Shown one piece after another: positions 25,601-35,973 of a stretch of 64,000 nt of DNA. The position numbers and the translations under genes were made by a program. Position 1 is the stretch's first letter, and each line of letters begins with the position of its first letter. The notes below the pieces were generated by a model, which saw only the letters and a program-made list of their open reading frames with translations, ran no database searches and was not told where the DNA came from. The stretch comes from Sarcocystis neurona (taxonomy: Eukaryota; Apicomplexa; Conoidasida; Eucoccidiorida; Sarcocystidae): assembly GCA_000727475.1 (NCBI GenBank), contig KL647305.1, forward strand, positions 860,856 through 924,855, given 5' to 3'.

Positions 25601-28600
25601 GGTGGTACCAAAACATAACTTAGGTGGATACGAGTGGATATGCCGTGCTTTTTAATTGATGACTTTGTAGTTAAAATATCTACTTCGAGGTACGTACTCG
25701 CTGGGAGCTATAGCTTTGTACGAAGGTGTGGAGCGATAGACCCATTCTGAGTTAGACAACTGAAGCGGGAGTAGTGTCCAAGTGGGTAGGGCATATTTGG
25801 AGAAACCGGCTCGCATGTAGGGATACACAGACACGTAAACAAAGCAGAAACACAAAGAATAAATAGAAGAATGTGTAGGCGACGAGTAAAGACGTGATAC
25901 GTGTACGGAGGTATATACGTATGTATATATGTGTACACTATATTTCAGGGGGGGTGTGGTTTAATGCAGAGAGAGGTTTGAGAGGTGTACGTATTTGTGC
26001 GTTGATGAGTAATGGACGTGTGCGCACGCGTCTCTTTCTATATACGCGTATATGTATTAACGAGTATAGAGATTTGCACTTACATACATGTGTACGTATG
26101 TATAGTCTCGAGTTGATAGTACGAAGACAGAAGGTGAACTTGTGCGTAGGTGCATAGACTGCACAAGGTATAAGTATAGTCGTAAAGGGGGGCCTAGGGA
26201 ATATCTGCTATCGTTGACACCTAGGTAGGTCGCTGACTCAATAAAGAGGGCTTTGATTCTAGGTGAGTAGAGGGATACGCTATCAAGAATTAGGTGAGCC
26301 AGTGGGGAGAGAGAAGAAAGCGGAGGTATATACTTGGAGACAGCTGCATTTGCATGTGAGTGCAGCGCAGTGGGGGACCTTATGATAGGGTCCGTGCGCG
26401 TACAGCAAAGAAACTCGCTTGGAGGATACGGCGTTACGAAGTTTTGGATTTACAGTAAAATCGAACTGTGTGCACTGGAGAAACTTAATCAGCTTCCCCT
26501 TGACGGTGTGTTGTTCTCTTTCTCGGCGCGAGTAGAATACAAATATGTGTACCTATACGTACACATGCGTATACACACCTCTACAAAGACACAGGTGTCC
26601 ATAAACAAATGTATGTGTGTGCAGGATCGTGAGCATAAGCACCCGCTGTGTATGCATCTGGGCATATACGCGTATATGTACGTCTCCCCGTCCACCTGGA
26701 CAACTGGTGCAGGCCCATTGCTAACCAGTTGTATCATTGTGAGTGTGGCGCACAGAGGGATACGCAGACGAGGCGTCTAACGTGAAGGCACTCAACACAT
26801 ATAGGAGTGTCTCTCAAGAAGCGCATCTTCGTGTGCGTATGTATATGGTAATCTTCATCTGCATGCAGCTGTACATGTATGTTTATGTGCATGGAAACAC
26901 GTGCTGGTACTGACGCGAGATGGGTCAACGGTTGACCGCCTGACTGCGTGAAGAACGTCAGGTTCACTTCAGAAGAGCGCCGAAAGATACGTGCGTGTCC
27001 ACCCGCAAACACAGATACATGTATGTGTACAAAGAGGGACACATACGTGTACCCGTGTATACATCGATATGTATACGAATATGTAGGTATATGCGGAGTG
27101 CATGCCCCTGTACACCCTACATAAACAAATAGCGTTGTGAGTACTGGAACGTGTACACAACAGTGTAGCGGCGTAGGCACACCACCGGTTTCGCGAACAC
27201 TGAATAGTGGACACTTTGTACTGCTCGACTTTGTACGCAGATCACTGAGGTATTTTTCATAGAAATGATGTCATGTGTATCATGTGTACATCCTTCATGA
27301 CAAACCTGTGGGCATGTGTGTACAAGTACACGCGTGCGTCAGGAGCTCCCTTCGTTCGACTCGGCTAGCCCCACCAGCGGGCCGTGCGGGGCAGGTGGCT
27401 ACGTATTTGCGTAGGCGCACAGTCGTACTAGAGTATTTGATAAGCGTAGACCAACGCGTCGCTGTGTCAGTGTACGTAAGCAAGCGCACTTGTGTATGTT
27501 TGTGGTGGTCCGTTTTTGCGGCCGTTCGCGTTCATCGCTTCGTACATAAGCCGCTCGGCCTGGTACAATGCGTGCGAACTCGCCCTCCGTCCACAGCCCC
27601 GCGCTGTTTTTAGAAGGAGAGGCGTATAAAATTGTGTGCATGCATTTGTCTGTATACGTGTATCTAATGCGTATATGTGTACGTATACTCGCATATATAT
27701 ATATATATGTATTTATACTTCTGTGGATGTGGGTGTGGTACCCGTGTTTGTGGTAAGCTGAGCAGCCACATTCTCTGTTGCCGCTTGGCTGTCTAGAAGG
27801 CGCTGGGGCAGAGCCCGGACGTACGGGAAAGCTCAAACCTGCTGGCATAGGTCTACTGTTATATAAATAAGTGTGCGTGAATAACTATATATGTGTGTAT
27901 GCATGCCTTTATATGAAGAACAACTTTGAAAGAGCTGACTACACACGTGTTGTGCACTGCCTGCGTCCTTCGTAACTGTTGGTGTTGCAGTGTGTCGGTA
28001 GATGTATATAAACATATTGAGAGACAATCCGCTAGGTTTACATTTTTACATATGTGGATACTCGTCTTTATATGTATATATGTGCATGTGTTTATCTCTT
28101 TAATGATATGTACGTGTGTGTGTCTATGTGTAGAGGGATGTGAATGTGATCTTGTGGAAATATGCCCTTTCATCTTTATTTGGGAATGTTTCATGCAGTC
28201 GAACGGTTCGGGATTTAAGTCGACTTCTCCGTCAGCAGGAGACACGTCTGAACGATGAATAGGTGCTGCATTTGTTTGATTTTTCCCAGGAGTGCGAAAA
28301 CAGAAACAATGCAGATGCGACACACACGCGCACGTACGCCTTTCTGACTATTTTACCGTCGGCGTATATACGTGTACACATATCTCTATACATATCTGTA
28401 TGAGTGTAAATTCGTATATACTTGTGTGTGTACGTATTTTTGTGTCTTTCAAACGGTAGGATGGCGAGAGATTTTGGAAATTGAATGAGTGCTACATTCG
28501 CGGCAACATGGTGAAATATATTCGCTTGCAGGAGGAGGTGATCGAGGCCGCGAAGGAGGACAAGCGAGAACGTAAGCCCGAATGTTTTGCAAGTCATGTG

Positions 28601-30575
28601 ATGTACACAAAGATGCAATCGTATGCACGAGCACGTATATCTTCCTTTGCTTACGTGCGAAGGCAAGCGAACACGTCTGGCAGTGCACTGTCTGTATAAA
28701 TCCCCGTCTGCAAAAATACACAAAGATATGAGTACACGTGCACGTAGATACTTGTACCGCATGTGTAGATGTGGTCATCCCGTGATATAAATACGCGTGT
28801 CCGTACAACGTTGCACAGGTCAATAAAACAGGCCGATTGCTGCAACACTGAAGCAAGGGCAGAATCGGACCTGAAGCAGCCGAGAATTCCGAAAATTAAC
28901 ATACAGAACGCAACGGTATACGAGGGAGCAATAACATTAGCTTCAGCGAGGCGTAGTTGCACACATAAACAATAGCGGCAGTAAGAATACCTGCTGCGTA
29001 GTCCCAGAAGCTGAAAGAGGATCTGGTATCAGCACAAACGCAGGACGGAAAACTTTTTCACAAAATTAGCAGCGGCAGCAACAGCAGCTATGAGACAGCT
29101 TTTTCAGCAGAGGAGGCAAGAGCAGCTGAAGTAAGTCTCAACAGATGCAGGTTTCAAAAAGTGGACTTTTTTCTGAAAGATCGTTCTCCAAGAACGCAAA
29201 AAGAGCGACGAGAGAGCGTCCGAAATTTTACCGCCCAATTACAGTAATGAAGTCTCGCAGCGATACATTATATGCCAAGGAAGGAGTTATGCGGCAGACG
29301 AAAATGCGCGTCAACAGGCAGCAGCAGCGGCAGGAAGCGCCTTGACAGCCAGTAGTATCAACAGCCTGTGATTAAATCGCACGATTTTCTCTCTCAGTTG
29401 TGTACATTTGATAGAGAGTCGAGACCAATCACAGCAGCTTCAAAAGGATACTGTAGTTATGCTCGAAAAGCTGTTATAGCTTTGTCCCTGAGACGTACGA
29501 TGGTAGATGTAAAATGCTGGTGTTCAGAAGCCGAAATACTGCAGAGGACATGTAGGTTTTCTCGTGACGGGTAACGTTTAAGCTCGGCGGAGCTGAACGT
29601 TCCCTGCCCGGAAGGAACACCGAAGCGCTTTTGCGCACCTACGCAGGTGGCAGTACACGGTTTCCCTGTATATACATTCATACGCGTGCGCGGGTGCAAT
29701 CGGAATGAACATGCGTATGGGTGCGAGTCTCGGTGCGGGTATGCACACATGGATACATATGTGTTATATGTGTGTGTAGATGTATGTAATCTGTTGGTGG
29801 GCATATTGTGTTGCTGTTCCCTCTACTGCGGCAGCGCGCGATAAGGCACGAGTCCGAGGGCGTGGCAGAGGAGCTCGCGGGTTTGGTGGAAGAGGTAACT
29901 TCCGAAGGCTGCGAAGTGTAGTTCATCGTCAGCCAGAGTATACATTTTACTCCTGATAGTAGTCGCATGCCGTACATCCGTGAGTATGTGTGTTCTCAGA
30001 CGTATGTCCCCGGTCGGGGATCATGAGCAGGCGTCTCTTGATTTATACTGAAGCAGTTGCAGCGGCTGTGCTACGCGTTTAGCCCTTGCGGTATGTACAG
30101 AAGGGTAGCCGTGGCAGCGTTCTCCTAAAAGATTTATCGAATTTTAATTGAATCCTCGTCTGTCTTCCCGGGCCAGGATGCAGGTGCCCAGGTGTTTGAT
30201 AGCGTAGGCTATTTTTTGCAGCTCTAGAGGCACAACCCTATCTATGTGCTTGCGTGCATCGCGAGGCGCCAACGGCGATCAGTAATCACACACTCTGAGA
30301 ATAGACGGTGCGCTCGTCCGGTCGCACTCGCCGTATGACTTCCTGTTACATCACCATCGATACACAAGTTCTTGCCGCCCACCACTTTGTAATCAAGTTT
30401 GCGCTATAATCAAGTCTACGCTGCAGAGACGGGTTACAGATATGCAGTCGCGGCTGTTTGTGATCTGTCATGCAGTGGTGAGTAGGAAGAAAAGTCAACC
30501 GGTAGAGTGCCCGTGTTGAATATGATTTTTGCAGGACGCGGAGCCGGCGAGAGAGGGGGACGTGGCGGAAGGTAG
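22698..30575 (+). CDS. LSM4: U6 snRNA-associated Sm-like protein LSm4
   Basis: LSm4 is a subunit of the Lsm2-8 ring that binds the U6 snRNA 3' end and of the Lsm1-7 ring in mRNA decapping. Exons are 22698-22739, 25178-25276, 28460-28571, 29835-29894 and 30535-30575, all in phase, giving 117 residues before the stop. Exon 1 here reads [14 protein letters not shown], the N-terminal helix of LSm4, and lacks only the initiator Met, which must sit on an upstream exon ending in ATG (phase 0). Exon 2 carries the Sm1 motif ([20 protein letters not shown], then [13 protein letters not shown]). Exon 3 carries Sm2 ([20 protein letters not shown], then IRLQEEV). The tail is Arg-Gly-rich ([18 protein letters not shown]) and ends GGRGGR, the typical LSm4 RG tail and a likely arginine methylation target. 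The protein is compact, and the introns total more than 7 kb. Confidence 0.93.
23495..23740. repeat. GCT/CTG trinucleotide island in LSM4 intron
   Basis: An imperfect run of CTGCTG, GCTGCTTCTG and related triplets gives an Ala/Glu-like frame on the minus strand. It lies in the first recognised LSM4 intron and has no splice context, so it is read as non-coding. Confidence 0.6.
28980..29345. repeat. CAG-rich island in LSM4 intron 3
   Basis: Repeated AGCAGCGGCAGCAACAGCAG and GGCAGCAGCAGCGG blocks lie between LSM4 exons 3 and 4. A perfect donor (GTAAGTC) follows CAGCTGAA at about 29131, so part of this could be an alternative exon. The frame does not join exon 4 in phase. Confidence 0.55.
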
Positions 30576-31013
30576 TTTTGTGGACGATGCCTACGTATAG
30601 AAAAGGAAGCAAATCCAGCTGGATGACCCCGAACACTTTACTCTGCTACAAATTTACGTCGTTTGGACACAGTGCTGTGGGCGCTTCATAAAGGTGGTGG
30701 CTGGAAGAGAAGCGCGGAGTTCTGTGGGGACTGAGTATGGAGGGTGGTGTGCAGCGTGGGGTTTTTTAACGACGAAACGGCCGCTTATCACATACGGGAC
30801 AAAGAAGTTTTCTGTGTGAGTGAGGCACCGGTACCAAGCTACGGCCTGGCTGGATACGCACACACGCACATAATGTGTCGATACATATACGCATGCAAAT
30901 AAGGCACTTGCACCCAAGCGTACAAATTGGACGTAGTACGAGTGTATGTGTATATCCGGAAGTATTCGGACGCGCACTCGTTTTAAATGTCGGGTACAAG
31001 CTGAACCGTGTAC
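30576..31013. other. 3' region between convergent LSM4 and candidate gene W
   Basis: LSM4 ends at 30575 on plus, and the last exon assigned to candidate W ends at 31014 on minus. The space may hold both 3' untranslated regions and a last exon of W. A minus-strand frame stays open through it to a stop at 30654, but its codons look unconstrained. Confidence 0.4.
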
Positions 31014-34000
31014 GAACCATTCTAATTTCTTCATGTTCGTTGTGAGCACGGACGAGAATCCACAGTGTACTCTTTGTCCGGTTGTTTCCAAGAATGGCAG
31101 GGATGGGCAGCGACGCGTTGTTCCGATTGTGCACGCGCCATTATCTGGAAATATCTTGAAAGAATCTGGCTGAGACGCGACATGCTTTTCTGTTCGATTC
31201 AAAGTGGTGTCGAAACAGTGCGTGAAATCGTGAGTGTGCTGTCTTTCCGAGTGTCGTTCGGGAGGAGTGCAGACAGATAAGATACACACACTGCAGACGT
31301 TCCGTGAGTGGGAAAAGCTCGCAATTTTTGTGAGATATTGAACTCTGCAATACACGCTTGAGGGAACCCTACCGGCGTATCCACCATCTCCAGCAGTCTA
31401 CGGATTGCGGCCTTTTGTGTCTGTTTTGTGCAAATCACCTCGTGTGTAGTCAAACTAAATTCTGTTCCACTGTTGTACAAGGAACCTGTGAGATAATCTA
31501 CAATTTAGTGCTTATCAACGAACGGAAGCTTTGATAGCAGCAACCCTGCAGGTCTCGGATCTGCCTCTTGTCGTTGCCGCGAACATCAGTTCATACCGTC
31601 GAGAACCTAACGGGGCACGGCCGTTTCGACGTGCTTCGAAAGACTGACACTGTGTAAAAACCTGTATTCCTACTTGCCGGGGTGGGCAAAAAAATTATCC
31701 AGTATCTCAGCAGCACTCACCCTTTTGATCCATCCTTCCGGTTCGGCGTCACCCCGATTTTTGGTTGGCTCTTACTACCCTCAAGGTCTAGTGCCGGTGA
31801 CTGTGCTGCAGGGCAAGTACATTGGATGGCCATAAAATTTTGGAAAAGCGCCCATTCGCTATCCATCCGGGACCCTAACTGTCGCAGGAGAATACACATG
31901 GAAGAAGGTCGCACCGCTGACAAGGGAAGAATCCAACTGCGTACTTCCATCACTGTCGTACGTGTGTGCGACAATGTTTTCGGCACAATCATGCGTGTGA
32001 CGTATACAGTCAATCATCTTTATACCTGTAGACAAGTATTTGCTGGTCTGACTTAACCACTTGACGGATATATGAAGTAAGCGTAGCTCCGTACTTTTTG
32101 TAGGCCTCCACGCTAACTGAAGTGTACATGAAGTGCTAGCAGATACCCTGTACTACGTGCCAGCACACACGGCGTTGTAGCGTACCGTAAATTGGATTGA
32201 CGATGTCGTACACTTGCAACCTAACGCCCGACTAACCAGGCATGGTGGTCGGTGTATACACAGGGTGGCATCTTGCCTGAGCTACGAAGACGGCAGGAAA
32301 TGCTGATCGCAGCACATCCCTTGCAGCGTGTTTACGCTGCTTTCATCTTTTAAAAAAAATCACTTCGGGCTAGAGTCGGCGTCAGTATTATTGTGGGACA
32401 GACATATACTAAGATTATTTCATAGGCCCTCCTGGTAGCGGAAACTGCAGTTACGACGCAATTCATGTCCTGGAATACGTGCATGTAAATGCAAATTCGT
32501 GATGTCGTGAAGGAAAACGAAGGACTTCCAGGGTACAGGGCAAACGTTTGAATTCATGCGCAGACGCAAGACGACTTCGTGAGTGAGGAACTCTTCTCTG
32601 CAGATGGTAGACCCTTTTCGTCGCCACAAATCTTCCCCCTAGAAGCAGGGTATTCTTCCGTCGGTTTGCACCAGCTTTGCTACTGAGACAGGCAAAATTT
32701 TATGTGATTCGGAGTACGTGTCTCTTCTGCATCAGCAAGAGAATAATTGCACGAAACGTCGTAGAACCGCGGCCCAGGCACGGTAGAACTCGATGCGCAA
32801 TTTTTTTTTTCAACGTTTTCTACAGTCTTTTACAATGTGAATCTTTTCGCGAGCGAAGACCCCAAATACTGGCGTCGTTCTCAGGGCGAGGTTGACTTTT
32901 CGAGTAAAACGGTCCATCAAACCCACGCGGACGCCTTGCGAAACTCTATATCTGTCTACTTCCTGAGAAATGCAGGAACAAACGCCCTCATCCACACTTC
33001 TTAATACAAAATGCAAACCGTTTCTTGACCGGCATCCGAGACTGCTACACATCTGTCCTACGAGTAGAGAACGCAGCCGTTAATGAATGAGGGAAACGTG
33101 GGATGGAATCAGAGCGACAGAATTAGTGCGATCTACACGACGTCCATATTCACCATTTCCGAATACGTCCGCAAAGTAACGATCCCGCGTATCCTAGCTG
33201 CCTGCACGCCCGGGCACTAAGTGTATCGAATCTATCCAGTGAAGTTCGGCAAAGCAACAGAATCCCTCATGGCGTGTCACTGTAGCCCATCTTCGTGTAC
33301 TTGGAGAAGGAAGGTACAAATAACAACCTGCCAAATGAGTTTAGTCTACGTGTGATAGAATGCTGCCGGCCGCGACGCAGGCGACAACAACGATCCGGCG
33401 CGTCTACTACGGCTAAGGACGATTTTTACAGTTACGTAATCAAAGGGGGGAGTCACTACCAAGTAAAAACTCAGTGTACCTTCGGGAGGTCCCTGGAGGA
33501 AAAATGCCGCCCGAGTCGAAGCCTGCCTTTTCTGTCGGCGTGTACTGATGTAAACGTCCTCACGACATTAGAAAAAGATTTTGATAAGTAATTTGTCTTC
33601 CGTGCTGCGGGCAGCACACCAGCACGACTTGAATTCAGACCGTCGGCTTAAGGAAAACAACAAGTTGTTCGGACGGTTGGTAGACTCGTTCTGCTTGCTA
33701 GTCAGAATGACAAGAAAGGCCCTGTGGTCAAACTTGTGGTGGGTGATAGGGCGAGGAGACGGGCTCCGTGCAGGGCTGCAAACACAAGCGAGACTAGGGA
33801 CGCAGAGCGCGGCCAATGTGAGAACTCTGCTCAATAATTTGCAGCCGTTCTGAGGAAAGCAGACTACGAGATTGATCCGTCAAAGTAATTATATCTCACT
33901 GTGCAGCAAATATCTGACTACACGATTACATCAAAAACGACCGCAGGGTCACAGTTAACACTTTAGACGGCCAGGTGTGGACTCCGACATCTCGGACAAC

Positions 34001-35250
34001 GTGCAGACTGGAAGGCTTCATGCCTGAACGGCTGTGAACGTTACACCCTGTAGCATTCTTCACAGTTGACCGGTTCTAGAGGAGCGCTTAGAAGACAGCC
34101 CTCGCGAATTGGAGCGGAGTCCAGTTTGTGAAAAGCCGCATTCAGGAAGTCCAGACGCAGTTCCCTCTAGAGACGGGAAGATGTAGAACCGAAATTAATT
34201 CACCCCCATGCATTGCATGCATGAACGTGCAGTAGGAAGATGCAGACGCATTTACTTCTAGCGGCGACAAGCTCTGGAGTGAAATCTATGCAGCTTCGCT
34301 CAGGTGCTGCACACTACCTTGCGCTGCGGATCTCGTTATTTTCTATTTACAAGGCTCGGGAGTTAAAGTGCCAGGAAGAAAGTCAACTGGTTTCATGGTG
34401 CACGCAGCACGCTGGTGATTCGCTGGAGGATCTGGTATTGCAGCATGCTAGCTAGCAAGCTGCCGGACAAATCTTTGAATCTAGCCCAACATTCATGCTT
34501 CATACCTTCCCTTTAACATATGCGCATATCCTCGCTCACACGGTGCTGTGTTCTCGCCAGCATGTACGTCTCCATATGCAGCATACGCGTATCAAGTCGA
34601 CGAAAGACGGTGCATTGACCTCTTCACAATCTGCACTGTGGGAAACGTGTCCCACCTCGCCGACAGTAAGCACAATAGTCTTTGCCACCTGCGCTGGATA
34701 TACGATCTCGTTGCAACACTGTGTGCTCCACATCTCCGCATCTACCTATTAGAGTGAGTCACCAATGTATAAATCTGCCAGGCTTGAATGCATCCACAGA
34801 GGCGCACGCACGTTCAATAACAAGGTAGGTACATTGGTAGGTATACGTATATTCGTCTCTTCATACGTACCGTTGTGGTTCAAGTACTCGCCTTCGTGCT
34901 CGCCAACGTAAACACAAGAGTACGCCACGTATGCATTTCGTGTTAACAAGATTTCGTTCTTTTCTTCTGCGTGGGTGCGTGTCTAGTATTCTGTGTACCT
35001 GGCCGAACGTTACGAAGGGTACGTTCTTCGAGAATTGCTCCGCTGCGCCGCATGGCTCGTCTTTCCCACGGCGCGGCTCCTTCGCCGGATCAAAAGTCCA
35101 CTCCACACCTTGGAAGTCGCCTTTGCCTGCAAGTGTAAACTCTAGCAGTGCTGCGTATCATGTGTTCTAGCACCTGGCCTGAAAGTTGCACCCAGCGGTC
35201 TTCTACTACACAGAGGGCTACCTTTGTCAAAAAGTACCTCGTCCGTTTTA
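31014..35250 (-). CDS. hypothetical protein, multi-exon (candidate gene W, ends not found)
   Basis: I do not recognise the family. Six minus-strand exons join in phase: 35250-35222, 35126-34999, 32962-32834, 31878-31779, 31485-31373 and 31169-31014. Each has GT/AG borders. The acceptor before 32962 has a good pyrimidine tract (TTTGTTCCTGCATTTCTCAG). Visible segments are KTDEVLFDKG, KGDFQGVEWTFDPAKEPRRG followed by AAEQFSKNVPFVTFGQ, then VDRYRVSQGVRVGLMDRFTR and TTPVFGVFAREKIHI, then GSRMDSEWALFQNFMAIQ, then THEVICTKQTQKAAIRRLLE, then PDSFKIFPDNGACTIGTT. The pieces look like a soluble mixed alpha/beta protein. No start or stop is assigned. The first exon needs a phase-2 partner upstream, and the last ends at a GTACAC donor. 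The 2 kb jump between exons 2 and 3 is the weakest link, so two genes may be merged here. Confidence 0.4.
32420..32610 (-). other. exon-like open frame, not placed
   Basis: After an acceptor CTGCAG near 32605 a minus-strand frame reads EEFLTHEVVLRLRMNSNVCP and then WKSFVFLHDITNLHLHARIP. It looks protein-like but needs phase 2 at its start and does not join the neighbouring exons of candidate W. It could be an alternative exon or chance. Confidence 0.25.
33000..34740. other. no gene recognised
   Basis: Several open stretches of 60-100 codons occur on both strands (for example 33295-33591 and 33581-33853 on plus), but none has a coherent set of start, splice sites and family similarity. It is provisionally intron 2 of candidate gene W. 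Confidence 0.4.
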
Positions 35251-35327
35251 CTGTCGCTGTACAGTGTTGCCAGAAGTCATGCACGTGACCACTTTGTATG
35301 CATACTGATAATGTTTACACACGTGCA

Positions 35328-35388
35328 AAATTCCGGATGTCGCGCCTGCATCCGGAATTTGATATCGCACCGATATCGGTGCGGTATC
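35328..35388. repeat. two adjacent perfect inverted repeats
   Basis: The first is a 12-bp perfect stem (35328-35339 with 35349-35360, AAATTCCGGATG against CATCCGGAATTT) around a 9-base loop. Directly beside it, 35366-35383 is a perfect 18-bp palindrome, CGCACCGATATCGGTGCG, extended to 35361-35388 by four more pairs after one mismatch. It lies just upstream of the first exon of candidate W and downstream of CHMP1 exon 5. Confidence 0.9.
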
Positions 35389-35973
35389 TGTGGGCACATG
35401 GTTATACATGTGGTCATGCAAATACAGGTGCTCTGAGTCCACCTCGCGTATGGTTGGTGATCACTCGGATGAATAGTCCCATCTTTTTTACAGAATGGTT
35501 TCTACAGCGTGCGGATGTTCGTAAATAAGTATTACACAAAAACTGCGCATCAGACACCACGTCTCAAGATGACCAACTTGTCAGCTTTCAAAGCAGCAGA
35601 CCCTCTACCCTCTCTCTGAGTCAAGCAACCGCAAGACGGCCATTGAAAAAGGGGAATACGGGGTCGGTACTTCCACGAGCACATGGCTTGCCAAGAACAT
35701 ACATGAAATATATGATATAGAAAAAACGTACATCACAGCAAGTGTACCGTTACGGCGTATATGATATAACATCTACGTTATATACCAGTTGTATGTATAA
35801 ATATATGTGAGGGTATATCTACCCACAGAAAACTATACAGAGTTATATAAGCAACATGTGACGTATATCATACACCATGTACAAGAGATTGTATTCAGCC
35901 GTGTAAAGGTATTCGAATGAATTGAAGGTGTGACTACATATAGAAGTCCGTTTCTGTTCAAACATGGCTGTAC

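Noticed and set aside
30654..31355. A 233-codon minus-strand open frame
   Set aside because: Only the part 31014-31169 has good splice borders and protein-like sequence. The rest begins at a non-ATG codon and reads through TACGTATA-type sequence and the region convergent with LSM4.
33295..33853. Two overlapping plus-strand frames of about 90-98 codons
   Set aside because: They are open in several frames, the starts are non-ATG or weak, and no partner exons or recognisable motifs could be fixed.
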